NCBI GenBank assembly: GCA_963693305.1
Contig: OY855910.1
Location: 22,122,362-22,186,361 of the forward strand
DNA: 64,000 bases
Origin: Meandrina meandrites
Lineage: Eukaryota > Cnidaria > Anthozoa > Scleractinia > Meandrinidae
Reading direction: 5' to 3'
The translations under genes were made by a program, and so were the position numbers. Every line of letters starts with the position of its first letter. Position 1 is the first letter of the stretch. The notes under the pieces were generated by a model. That model searched no databases and was not told where the DNA came from. It saw only the letters and a list, made by a program, of their open reading frames with translations. Shown in pieces: positions 1 to 11,503 of this stretch.

Positions 1-97
1 GAACGTGCAAGCTCTCCGTTCTTGTAGAACTTTAAACAAAACCATTAGAATAGTAAACGGTCCGGCCAATCGACTCATTCTGTTCTGTGTTGTTCAG

Positions 98-931
98 CCT
101 GCAGGTCCTCAGTGCCTTCCTAAGCAAACCGGCGATAGAACAGAATGTGCTCTTCTCCAGTTTGTGCTTGACCTAGGCGAGTATTACCCGTTTATAAGGA
201 CAGACCATCCAGAGGAAACATTCGTTAAAGTGTTTGGCTTCTCTCCAGAACGTAAATCTATGACTACAGTCATTCCTGATGGAGGTGACTTCAGGATTTA
301 CTGCAAAGGAGCACCAGAGGCCATTCTTGGGCGGTGCACAGGGATTGTTCGACATGACGGTAGCGTGGACAAGTATTTTTCCAAGGATGATGCAGACAAA
401 ATTGGCCAAGTCATTAAAAACATGCAGGAGATCAGACATTTGAAAGTGATGTGTATAGCTTACAGATATATTCACCCTTCAGGTAGGTATCTATTTGAGT
501 TTCAAGTTGAGCGTTGACCATACTCTACAGGCTAGCGGTATTTCGTGTTTTCAGTCAAAACGGGGAGGGGCTACTCCACATTCTACCTGTATGGACAGTT
601 CTTTGGATTTTCATAATTCTGAATTTGGATAAAGAAACTTTCACACGGACACATCCACATTACACTGCCGTTGGGTACGTTTGCGATCCATTAGTTCTAG
701 AACAATTCTGTCCAAATTAGTTTGAATTATTTGTTTTCGTGCGTACGTGTAAACATTTGGAGGTGAACCGTGGAATCAATCCGTTTATATCTGAAACTCG
801 CACTTTGTTTTGATGCGTCTTTGCTCCTTATTTTAGCGGAAACAGGTGAACCAGAGTGGTACAACGAGGAGGAAGTGACATCACAGTTAACATTGCTTGG
901 ACTTGTGGGTATTGACACAGTGGATGAGTAT
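98..931 (+). other. Copy A, N-domain unit 1 (exons 2-3)
   Basis: Exons 98-482 and 837-931 encode a PMCA nucleotide-binding half with [21 protein letters not shown] and YCKGAPE, followed by [13 protein letters not shown], which matches the segment that returns to the P domain in ordinary PMCAs. Entry is phase 0, the internal intron is phase 1 and the exit is phase 0. The same phases recur in unit 2. Confidence 0.85.
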
Positions 932-3900
932 GTAAGTAACTAATACATAGAAAACGAGTTAATAAGAAGCGATCTTGTGTTTTTGTTAACGTGTTTGAAA
1001 GAAGCATAGATATTCACCTTACTCCTGTTCGGGTGAAAATCTTAGCCCCTAACTTAGGAGCTAAGATTTTCACCAGAACAGGCGGGCCTATTTCTGTGTG
1101 AAATATTTGACCCATATGAAGGATTTGTATCTCACCCCGTCGCTCTCTGTAGTGGATTGTGTCCAAATAACTCCCGGCTCATTATTTGCAGCCTAATAAA
1201 CAGAGCTCACGAGACCTGATTTCAAACTAGAAGTTCTCCTCACTGTACATCCTGTAGTTGATGAATTTCTTTGTTATTTAGACCTTTCTGCTTGACAATA
1301 CAGACGTCAGGTTGCCGTCGATACGCTTATCCTTACTTCACATAAGATTGACGTGTACCCAAAATGCCCCAGCCATGCGAAGAAGCTCGGCATTTTGACT
1401 ATTTACATATTTTCTCCAAAAATAGTGCAAACGTTAACATTTCATCAGTTGTTTTATAAAAAGATGACATAAAACGAGCATGAACTTGATGCATAAGTTG
1501 CCGCTGCCGTATAAACGTGAAGAAAGTTAAAAAAAAAAGACAGGCTTGAAGGAAAAGTATTAAGATTGCACATACCATGGAGGCGACTCTGTTATTCGAT
1601 TAAATATTTGATTTTTATGTGATTTCTTCTTTAGGCTGAAGTTGAAAGTAGGAAACGCGTAGTGGAAGCAACATTAGGCGATAAAAAATTTGAGTCATTT
1701 GGGACGTCGGACTTCGACACAATAGACAACTCGACTTTTGTTGAGGAAATTTGCAGAGGAATCGCTGTTAACACAAAGTATTCATCAAATATTCAGGTAA
1801 GTAGTAAATGCTCGAAAGTGATAACGGATGTATTTAGTAACCATTCTCTTATATTTCTGCAGTCATTTTAAAATTAAATTCACAGAAGTTTCTTCACTAA
1901 TCACAGAATTGTTGGCGAATGTTTCTTAATTGTTTTATATTGAGACTCGTGTTTTCTAGGAATTAACGTCTCGGGCTTAAAGCTTACATTTGCTGCTATG
2001 TATTATATATAATATATCTTAAAATATTAGACATTTTAGTGTGTAGTATCGCTGTATATGTTTTATGAATTCTGCAGTATTTTGTAATCTTTCGCGCGGT
2101 CGGGAGGAACAAAAGGACTGACTACACGGAACCTATTAAACCCGTTGGTGTAGAGCCGCTGCAAATATCATGAGATGTTCGTGCACTTCACGAAACGAAG
2201 CTGGATAATAATCAACCGAAATTTATTGTATCGCGCGTTAACTGCACTCCGAGAACACTCGAGAAATGTAGAAAATACTCACCTGCTGCTCCTGTTCTCT
2301 ACATTGCTCTCAACTTGTCAATTCCCCGTCGAGTAATTGCGCACGTTGTGATTGGTCAGTTCGAGTTCATTATAGCTCCATAAAGTTTAGGCGTTTCTTA
2401 TTGTAATTCTAGGATGAAGATGTGGACAACCTTCCTAAGCACATTGGTGAAAGCACTGACTGTGCCCTTCTGCAGCTTGTTCTTGAAATGGGCGAGACGT
2501 ACCAGATATGGAGAGACGAATATCCTGAAGATATACTGGTACACAAGCGTGCTAGCCCAAGAGGGGTACCCCCGAGTCAGGAGTATACAGCAGTTGTCAT
2601 TCATGTGAAGGATGGTGGGGGCCATAAACTGTACTGTAAGGGAGCACCCAGCTATGTGTTGGATCGATGTAGTCAAATGGTGCTTCCTTCTCTTGATAAC
2701 AGAGCCGTTGATAAACAAAAAACAAAGCAGCAAATTCATGAACTGGTAAAAGAAAAGCAGTGTGAAGTACTTTGTTTGGCGTGTAAATACTTTCCAGTAA
2801 ATAATGGTAAGTTTGTTTGTAGGTCGAGTCGTTCTCTGAGGTATATTGAAAGGGAAAACGTGCGCGGTGAAGACAGATTTAGCTGTTTATACGGGAACTT
2901 CCTCAGTAAAACGAATCACTTTTTCTTTTTGGTCTATTTTTTGTTTCATTCAGGAAATATTGATTGGGATGATGAGGAAACCATGTCAGGTCTTACATTG
3001 CTTGGCTTTGTTGGCATCGATGAAACCGTTCGAAAACAGGTAACCTGACGTCAGATAACTGCAAGGTTTGCTCGAAAGAATTCTTGAAATGAATTTTTTA
3101 TATAAACCATAACTAAATATAAATATAAACCCTAAATAAATTGGAAATATTTTTAACACTGGGTTAGGCCAAATGTTTGCTTCAAAATTGCTTATTTATT
3201 AAACAGGGAGTTAACCCTTAATATGCTAAGTCCAGATTATTCCGGGATTTGGAGGAATGTCCATTCAACCACTTGTAACGTCACGAATTTGCACGTCAGC
3301 AGATTCTTGGGATATGTAACTAATACCGGTTGGATAGATCTTTCCACAGGACTGTCCATTTTGACGATCGACTGCAATCTGACAGAGCTAATCGAAAAAA
3401 ACGTGATCAGTTTTTGGTGCAAAATTGGTGGTAAAACAGGCCAATATACCAGTACTTGATCATGGTCTCCCTTCCACAACTTTTCATTGCTAAAGATCGA
3501 AACTTTTCAGGTCAAAAGAAAGGATGTACAGTGTAGAAGGTAGAGAGAATAAGAAAGCAGAGAAAAACGAAAAGCAACGCAGCGAGGAAAAAAATCAGAA
3601 CTGTTCGGCAAAAAAAAAGTAAGTCCAAATTTTGCACCAAAGTAAAATATTGTACATTTTTACATGAAATCTTCGTCAAAATCTTACTGCAGTGTAAGAA
3701 AATGCATTTCTGGCAAAGTTTAGAGAAATTTAGCACCGTAGCGCCAAAAAAATCAATTTAACGGTTAAAAAACGTATTTTTTTTGGAGTAAATTTAGCAT
3801 ATTAAGGGTTAATAGGAAGTACGTGAACAGCTCAAGCTTTTTTTTTTAATTTAGGTGCCGGATGCTATATGGGACTTACATGAAGCAGGCATCAAAGTGT

Positions 3901-6900
3901 CTATGGTGACTGGGGATAATTTGAGTGCAGCCGGATCATTTGGATCAAAGATTGGACTCTTGTCACCAATACCGGAATGGCCACTCAAGGAACTGTCTTT
4001 TTACGGATGCGACAGCAAAGTTTTTAAAAGCGTAAGTAGTAAACTATTTAGCTACATACCTTATTTACAAAACAGGTAAGAGCGATCAAGAAACCATTAC
4101 ACAAAAGAATAGTTAACAATTATTCACCGAAGTGGAGGTGAATAGTACTTTGCTAATCACCTCCGAGTTAACCAATCAGCGCGCGCGGAAAGCACTATTC
4201 ACTTGTGTGGTATATACTAAAACTTGATATTCACATAACCACTGGATTGAATAAAAAACGCATTTTAACCTTGCAAATGACATTCTTTATTTGCTAACTA
4301 CTATTTTGCTTACAAGACAGTAAGAAATTTTCTTTCTTTCATGACCAGCCAAAAGCATTTTTTCGACTAGAAAGATGCGGTGAGGATAGACAAAAGCAGG
4401 CGTAGAATTCCAAGCAGCAGCCAGCCGGCGAAGCTTTATTGTACAAGACGGTCTACTGTACACAATTATTCTTTAACTCAATTACACAGCGTCTTTCACA
4501 TTTTATCATACACAGATCGATCAAGACACGTTTGACAAGTGGTGGCCAAATGAGCTGCGCATCCTGGCCACTGCTGGGCCCGCGGAGAGACTGGAATTTG
4601 TCAAGCGCATCAGGTCCAGTCCTAGCGGAGAGGTGGTTGCAGTTACTGCATCTGGAGTGAACGATGACAAAGTTCTGACAAGCGCTGACGTAGGACTTAC
4701 CATGGTAACCATTTCAAAACAGTTGGGATTTCTTGTAGCAATAAAAATACTATCTTGATAAAAACCATATCAAACTTTGTCGCCAGTGAATTAGGCGTTC
4801 TTCTCCTTGTCAAACACAAAATGAAGCGTAAAATGCAACTGAATTAACCAGCCAATTATACAGAGCTTCCCACTAACTTAAAACTAATACACATGAACGT
4901 GTTCATTTCGTCACGAGTTTACGACGTCACAAACAAAACTCGTTCACAGGACCTTGTCACTTTTCCCGCCTTAGGTTGGAGTGAGCTGCAAATCCAGATC
5001 TGAAGTAATGAATATATGAACGACATATATGACCAGCGGATTAACGATGAAATGAATGAAATGATCCTCGCATTGGGAAAGCGATTTAAGCAATTGCATT
5101 TTTAGCCTGAAAAAAGAAAAATTCAAGGCTACAACGGGATTTGAACCCATGACTTGAATTGCTTAAATTGCTTTCACGCTGCTAGGATCATTTCACTTAC
5201 TTCATCATTAATCCGCAGTTGAAATATGTCTTCCAGATAGTCATTACGCCATCCACTCCATCTGCGGGATATTAGAACCTACAATTGACCTGCCCCAAGG
5301 CTTCATAGCTCAGTTGGTAAAGCAACGCATCGGTGTCGCGGAGGTCATGGGTTCAAATCCCGCTGAAGCCTTGAAATTTTTTTTCACTCGGGCTAAAAAT
5401 GCATTCATTTAAATCCAGATCTGTTCATTTACGTTTTCATGCCGTCAGAAAGGCGATATTTACTGAGTCAAGCCAGACTATACGACATTTCTCAAATTTC
5501 CTGGACATATCTCAGACCTTCCTACACTTAGAGTCCATACGTTATGATTTCTGTGCTAAATATTCCCTCGTAGGTCTTGCCATTCAGTCAGTAAACTCCT
5601 AATAAGTGATTTGTAACTGCAGGGAGTGTCTGGAACAGACGTTGCTAAGGAATCAGCTGATATTGTCTTACAAGATGATGACTTCTCCAGCATTGTTGAA
5701 GCTGTAAAATGGGGACGTAACTTGTACGAGACCATCATCAAGTTTCTTCAATTCCAGTTCACAGTCACGTGGGTTGCTATCATCGTTGTTATTGTTGGAG
5801 CTTGCGTCACCAAGGTTAGCCTCGCTTTTTATTTGCTTGTTCTCAATGACGCAATGGTTACTACAACGCGGAACTTATTCATTGAAAATTAGATAAACAC
5901 TTAAAATTATAATTAACTTATGTTTTCATTGTTACAATAAGGGTGAACGTGTCGCCTCCTTGTGGGAACAATTGTACGCGAAACATTTATTGTTGTCCAA
6001 TCAAAAAGAGCATGGACACTGGGAAGTGACCTGACAAAACAAAATCAGACACCGCTCTTTAGACGTCACAAGACACCCGAGATTTCAACGAATACAACAC
6101 ACTGATGACATACAAAAATTTGTTCTTTAAATTTTACTACCCTGAAATACCGCACACCAATGTATCTCTTTTAAGGGCGAGAACCTCGCAATTCTCGGTT
6201 GGAATCAACCATTTCAGAAAAGTAAGTAAAAGAGTGATTTTGTATCCAGTAATGTACAATGTAATTGTTTTGTGTTTTCCGCAGCGAAGTCCATTATCAG
6301 CCACTCAGTTACTCTGGGTAAACCTTATCATGGATTCTCTGGCATCTTTTGCTCTAACACGTGATCCGCCATCAAATGACGTCCTCAAACACAAGCCATA
6401 CGGCCAACATAAGCCGCTACTATCCCGCGCGTTGCTAAGGAATGTGATCTTACACTCCATGTATCAACTGACCGTCATGTTTTTACTGATGTTTGTATTT
6501 CCTGATTTCCTGGACATGAGGGATGGATATGAAGAGTCCAGCGTGTGCCGGCCAACTCAACACAAGACCATGGTGTTCACGACCTTCGTGTTTATGCAGC
6601 TGTTTAATGAGATCAACTGCAGACGAGTGCAAGATAGGAACGTGTTTTATGGATTGTTGTACGGAAAGCTCAAAGATATCAACTTTGTTTTTATTATCAT
6701 CTGGATTGCTACTTTTGGTATTCAGGTAATGTACAATAAGAATTATTATAAAATGTTCGAGTAATTGCGCGCGCTGTGATTGGTCAGTTCGAGTTCATTA
6801 TAGCTCCATAAAGCACGCTGCTTACGTCACGCGCGTGCTTTATGGAGTTATAATGCACGCTGCTTACGTCACAAGTTTTAGCGCGCGCAATTTCTTTAAC

Positions 6901-9738
6901 ATTTTATAAAAGAAATAAAGAACTTGTCCTCGTGCATTGTTGAGTTATATAAGCACTTGGGAATTTTTAAGAACACTCGAGAAGTGCGAGAAGCACTCGG
7001 CTACGCCTCGTGCTTCTCTATGCACTTCTCTCGTGTTCTTAAAAATTCCCGCGTGCTTATATAACTCAACAATGCACTCAGGCGCGTTTTTTATTTCTTT
7101 AAGAAATAACTCATTTGCATGGTATTCAAGTAAATAAAAATTCGTATACACGTCTGTTGTGTGTTTTCCGCGTTCGTACAAAGCCAAGACATAGAAATAA
7201 TAGCTCTTTTCTATAGGAGATGTTGTTTTCTAATTATTCTTATATCTTCATTTTTTTTGTCATACTGCACTAATGACTGTCGATATTAGCAAAACTAAAC
7301 CGATTAATTCTTGCCAATCGCTATAAACTCAAATAATTCAACGAATTAATCGGAACTCGAAACGACACCATGTAATGAAATGTAATTTATTTAGCCAGGT
7401 TACACAGAAGAGCTCAGAAGCTCGTTAAGACATGTACGTGCGTTAACATCGAATTGGAATTTAGAGTGTCGGTTTTTGTGGAGGGAGGAAAACCGGAGAA
7501 CCCGGAAAAAAACCCTCGGAGCAAGGACGAGAACCAACACTCAACCCACATACATATGGTACCGGGCCGGAATCGAACCCAGGCCACATTGGTGGGAGGC
7601 GAGCGTTCTCACCACTGCGCTACCCCTGCTCCGAAAGGGGAGCAGGGGTGAATTATCACTCGCGCCAAGCGCGCCGACACGATAACTTCTAGTTTTGTCT
7701 CACTGACTAAAAACTGCATTTAGCTTTTAAAACACCAATTGGTTCAGACAATATTTCGGTAATCACTCTATACGTAAACAATATTCACCTCAACTATGGC
7801 AACGCTCTTTCAGATCGTCATTGTACAATTCTTCACAAACGCGTTCCGTGTGATCGATATGGAGTGGGATCAATGGATGTGGAGCCTGTTTTTTGGGTTT
7901 TCCGAGCTGATCTGGGGCCAGCTTGTGTTCACCATTCCTAAAGTGGTTATTCCTCGTCAGATAAGATGCTGTACCTTTGGAATCGGTAGAGACAGGAAAG
8001 ACTGCTGCGAGAAGCTAGCACTCATCCGCGGCCTCTCCAAGGTTCGCAAACAGGTGGGTTCGGTTTGAAATAAGATCCCATGGTGATTATCTCGGTTTTA
8101 AGGCCTAGTTTTCTTTCTTCTCGAAAAGGAAATGTTGAACCAACCATGATGCGACTTAAAGGGTTCAATTTTGTTTGAGCCTGGAGAATGAAGGGAATAT
8201 CTCCAAATTATCCCCCAAATTACATCTTTCAACCAAGTGACGAGCCCATAACCAGAATACAATCACTATCACAATAGAATTTCGTCCTTTTTGGTGGGTG
8301 AGGGACAAAAACAACCTTGTTCGGTTCCAGGACTCTTATCTCCGAGAAATGACTGAGCCCGGAGTTTCCGTCAAGGATGTTGCAAGCCAGATCACGTGAT
8401 GTTCCTGATGGGACGGCTTGGTGTACTTATATTGAATTTGCTGGAATTTTTCATCGACTACTTACGATGTTACATGGTCCTTATCGCGTCATGGTAAAAT
8501 ACATTATGTTTCGGCAGATCAATCTGCCATCCTCAGTGTGATAGAACATGGTTACAAGGACATATAAATAGTGAGAAAGAATTACAATAATAATACAGTG
8601 ATTATTAGCAATGAGGAATTAAACAGAAAGTTTTAAATTAACATGATGAACTTGTGCGTTAAGTGTTGGTTTTTCCCATCGGATGTGGAGCGCTTCTTTG
8701 ATCTTACGTGTAAACTTTGAAGAGGCCTGATCGATGATGTCAAAATTGGCCTGTGAGCATACTGAGCGGCATGTTTCTGAGCTCTCAAGGTGTTTGAAAA
8801 TGTGCCATGTCCTGTCCGTTGTTAGGTGTTCCCTTACACGTGTGTTGAAATGTCGGGAGGTTCAGTCACCGACACAGCAAGCTGCACAGCCTGCACATGA
8901 GAATCTATAAGCCACACATGATCGGAGACCACTAGGGATGGGGTCTTTCACACTTAGGAGACTCTCTATTTTGAGAGAGGCAAAGGCTAACTTGATGTTT
9001 ACATTATTACAATAAAATTGCGATAGTCGACGAATGCGCTTTTGGGTGAAGCTGGAAAAAACACCGATGTACGGTAATTTGAAATAAAAGGTATTGGGTG
9101 TTTCTTCAACATTAGATCTTTCAGAGTCGCTGGTTACATGTTTGGTGACACTACGATTGTAGTGTCACCAAACATGTAACCAGCAACTCTGACATCGCAC
9201 ATTTTCAAACAACTTGAGAGCTCAGAAACATGCCGCTCAGCATGCTCACAGGCCAATTTTGACATCATCGATCAGGCTTCTTCAAAGTTTACACGTAAGA
9301 TCAAAGAAGCGCTCCACATCCGATGGGAAAAACCAACACTTAACGCACAAGTTCATCATGCTAATTTAAAACTTTCTGTTTAATTCCTCATTGCTAATAA
9401 TCACTGTATTATTATTGTAATTTTTTCTCACTATTTATATGTCCTTGTAACCATGTTCTATCACACTGAGGATGGCAGATTGATCTGCCGAAACATGTTT
9501 GTCAAAATTGAAAGTGTCGTGTTTAGTTTAAAATTTGTTCTATCGCTGCTGTTATTAAGACCTAAAATAAATTATTAATTAAGTGATGTCTGAGAGCGTT
9601 TCTCGGTGAAATAACATTCTTTGTAAATTATGTTTTTCTTTTCGTTTTTTTTAGAACCAGACCATGTACAGATTTGGAAATCAAAATGCAAGAATTTTTC
9701 ACAACGGTCGAGTATCTCCCGCAGATGAGGCAGTTTAA
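98..9738 (+). CDS. PMCA-like pseudo-pump, copy A (5' exon outside window)
   Basis: Exons 2-12 of a plasma-membrane Ca2+-ATPase-like gene: 98-482, 837-931, 1635-1796, 2413-2806, 2954-3039, 3855-4031, 4516-4704, 5623-5814, 6285-6725, 7814-8053, 9655-9738 (stop TAA). All junctions are GT-AG and the phases join without a break, giving 814 residues. Order seen: first N-domain half (KGAPE), VGID segment, exon 4, second N-domain half (KGAPS), second VGID segment, hinge VTGDN, P-domain end, M5-M10, short tail. The catalytic-loop motif TGDGxND reads TASGVND, so the Mg2+-coordinating Asp is lost. The M6 ion-site motif WVNLIMD is kept. The C-terminus is short and ends PADEAV. Exon 1, with the phosphorylation site, lies upstream, so Asp versus Gly there cannot be judged. 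Exon 3 could instead start at 846, which keeps the frame. It is a tandem paralogue of the gene at 20992-32263. Family assignment is firm; loss of pumping is inference. Confidence 0.9.
1024..1082. repeat. Short imperfect inverted repeat in intron 3 of copy A
   Basis: Arms at 1024-1045 and 1060-1082 are reverse complements (one begins CCTGTTC, the other ends AGAACAGG) around a short loop. It is a hairpin-forming intronic repeat of unknown family. Confidence 0.6.
1635..3039 (+). other. Copy A, N-domain unit 2 (exons 4-6)
   Basis: Exons 1635-1796, 2413-2806 and 2954-3039. Exon 4 ends NTKYSSNIQ, matching the NTSYSSNIT end of exon 1 in copy B. Exon 5 has [13 protein letters not shown] and YCKGAPS. 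Exon 6 ends [14 protein letters not shown]. This is a second, diverged version of the preceding block, and the RKSM part of unit 1 is not recognisable in it. Confidence 0.85.
2332..2388. repeat. Dispersed repeat, first copy (second at 6757-6893)
   Basis: The stretch from GTAATTGCGC through TGATTGGTCAGTTCGAG to the CTCCATAAA segment recurs at 6757-6810, where it continues into an inverted repeat. It lies in the intron before exon 5 of copy A. Confidence 0.6.
3215..3808. mobile_element. piggyBac-like MITE with TTAA target duplication
   Basis: The 594-bp element begins CCCTTAATATGC and ends GCATATTAAGGG, and is flanked by TTAA at 3211-3214 and 3809-3812. Terminal CCC/GGG with TTAA is the usual piggyBac pattern. 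It has no transposase and is therefore non-autonomous. It sits in intron 6 of copy A, and the corresponding intron of copy B (26099-26849) lacks it, so it inserted after the duplication or was lost from B. Confidence 0.8.
5131..5370 (+). repeat. tRNA-derived SINE-like repeat with tRNA-like head
   Basis: 5299-5370 folds partly as a tRNA, with a perfect 7-bp acceptor stem (GGCTTCA/TGAAGCC), an A-box TAGCTCAGTTGG and a B-box GGTTCAAATCC. The anticodon arm pairs poorly and lacks U33, so it is not called a tRNA gene. A reverse-oriented piece of the same sequence (AACGGGATTTGAACCCATGA) lies at about 5139-5158. It lies in intron 8 of copy A. Confidence 0.55.
6757..6893. repeat. Inverted repeat in intron 10 of copy A
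   Basis: The segment with TATAGCTCCATAAAGCACGC is followed by its imperfect reverse complement (GCGTGCTTTATGGAGTTATA), and the ends are GCGCGCGC-rich. It is MITE-like; its left part matches 2332-2388. Confidence 0.6.
6934..7075. repeat. Foldback repeat, about 60-bp arms
   Basis: The left arm starts GCATTGTTGAGTTATATAAG and the right arm ends CTTATATAACTCAACAATGC. The arms pair over most of about 60 bp each around a short GC-rich centre. Intron 10 of copy A. Confidence 0.75.
7375..7640 (-). repeat. tRNA-derived SINE
   Basis: Read on the minus strand, the head (about 7634 to 7560) has an A-box-like TAGCGCAGTGG and a B-box GGTTCGATTCC. A non-tRNA body continues to a TGTAATGAAATG-like tail near 7375. 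It is an intronic insertion and its family name is unknown. Confidence 0.55.
8508..9494. mobile_element. Penelope-like element fragments, inverted pair with GIY-YIG remnant
   Basis: Two about 300-bp arms, 8508-8806 and 9196-9494, are reverse complements. On the minus strand, 8925 to 8630 reads as the end of a GIY-YIG endonuclease of Penelope-like elements: [38 protein letters not shown], then [17 protein letters not shown] stop follows VGD, so it is dead. The plus-strand arm carries the same C-terminal part. A nested hairpin at 9123-9190 separates the arms. It lies in intron 11 of copy A; the equivalent intron of copy B has no such block. Confidence 0.7.
9123..9190. repeat. Near-perfect hairpin at the centre of the Penelope-like inverted pair
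   Basis: Arms read GGTTACATGTTTGGTGACAC and GTGTCACCAAACATGTAACC, with matching AGAGT/ACTCT outer ends and a few bases of loop. Confidence 0.75.
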
Positions 9739-9972
9739 TATCATTTTTAGAAACTTAAAAAACAGAAAATGCATCAGGGTTAGTCAGCTATTGTTGTACA
9801 GACAGGCGTTTAAAGTAATGTACAGGATTTTAAAGCTACAGAATACTCATCAGTGCAAACTGATGGAGAAGCATGATACAGAAAATTCATAGACTACGAG
9901 AGAAGGGTGGCAACATATATTTTGTACAGCGTTCGTGCACTCTATAACATTTAAATAAGTAATTAAGTTTAA

Positions 9973-10657
9973 GGTGGCTGGTATCGGTTTCCAGCATTTT
10001 CAAGCATTTTTCAGCTCTTACACTTTTGACGGGTCTGTACTAGAAATCTTTATCAGTTGATGCTACAATAATGGTATCAAATAAATGCCCAATGATTGGT
10101 GAATATGTTCTGGTCATTTTCTTGACGTCACTGGTTACCATAGTAACAGGATAACCTGTTAAAAACACCCTTAATTTTAGCTTTAAGTGCTTATAACTCA
10201 AAAACGAGCTCAGTGACCCCCATTTTTTATTGTTGAGTTATAATTAGCATGTAAAGATACAACTTTTTGTGAAGTTAAAAAAATTTCTACGAAGCGGTTT
10301 CAGAGCCACCTTAAATTTTTAAAAATTTAAGGTGGCTCTGAAACTGCTTCGTAGAAATTTTTTTAACTTTGCAGAAAGTTGTATCTTAACATGTTAATCA
10401 ATGTTCAATAATAAAAATTGGGGGTCATCGAGCTCGTTTTTGAGTTATAAGCACTTAAAGCTAAAATTAAGGGTGTTTTTAACAGGTTATAGTGTTGCTA
10501 TGGAAACCAGTGAGGTCAAGAAAGTAACCAAAACGTACTCGGCAATCATTGGGCATTTATTTGATACCATTATTGTAGCATCAACTGATAAAAATTTATT
10601 GTACTATCCAGTCAAAGTGTAAGAGCTGGAAAGTGCTGGAAACCATTACCAGCCACC
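9973..10657. mobile_element. Large palindromic foldback element with TTAA target duplication
   Basis: The 685-bp element starts GGTGGCTGGTATCGG and ends CCATTACCAGCCACC, with TTAA at 9969-9972 and 10658-10661. Almost all of it is two about 340-bp arms, with a centre near 10318 (AATTTTTAAAAATTT). It interrupts the 3' flank of copy A. The paralogous flank of copy B (about 32515-32545) reads through without it, giving an empty site. It encodes no protein. A single-arm relative is at 33988-34273. Confidence 0.75.
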
Positions 10658-11384
10658 TTAAGTAGATATTCCGTTTTTGAGCATTGACAGGCGAGTCAGC
10701 TTACGTTCCCTTTGTTTAAGACTTTCCCTTATATTAACATATCGACACTATTTTTCTCGAAAATTCAGAGATGATTCACAAAAAAACGTAGAGGTTTCTG
10801 AGTATCGACAAGCGGGACAAAGTCCTGGAACGTTTTATTTTATAGCCTATGACGTCATAAAGTCGCAGGTCATAAGTAAGTTTACCGGCCAAAATACAAG
10901 GCTGACAAAGACAGACTGATAATGTGGCTCAGTGTTTTATTTTTATAAGGAATATAGAATTAGCGGATATTACAAGTATATCAGAACAAGATTCATTCAT
11001 CCTTGGTATAGCCTGGGTCGCCTGTTGATTGCGGTGCAATGCCAGCCCGGGAGATGCACGCTCTTTATGATAAGCATCAAAGTGTCCTTATTGATCAAAG
11101 TTCACCAGAACACACATAACTGTGTCAAATATGAAGTTACATGAAAATCGCAAATATCCCAGTCAATCATGAAGTACTTATTATACAATGTCTACTTGCA
11201 ATCCTGGACGTAAGTGATCCCTCTCTATTTTTTTTTAAAGTGGTGCTGGATTCAAGAAGTAGGATTAAGGCAACTGGACTACTGCACATCAAGTAGTGAA
11301 AATAAAAGAGGTTTAAATACTAGAAAAAGGCAGACATATTTCTGATATTTTCGAACCAGTTATCATTTATAGAACGTACTTGCA

Positions 11385-11503
11385 GCTAGTCTCCCACGCA
11401 GTTGTTTTTAGAGGCGCTCAGGTTACACTCCCACCCCACAAACGGTTTGAGGGGTGGGCGTGTAACCCGAGCGCCCCTAAAAACAACTGTGTGCGAGGCT
11501 AGC
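11385..11503. repeat. Inverted repeat, about 50-bp arms
   Basis: The left arm contains CAGTTGTTTTTAGAGGCGCT and the right arm GAGCGCCCCTAAAAACAACT. The outer ends are GCTAG/CTAGC, with a short loop at about 11437-11450. MITE-like foldback without coding sequence. Confidence 0.7.

Noticed and set aside
5299..5370. tRNA gene
   Set aside because: The anticodon arm pairs poorly, lacks U33, and a reversed partial copy lies next to it. It is a SINE-type head.
7454..7685. Short open frames over the tRNA-like region
   Set aside because: Overlap a SINE; no splice or protein support.
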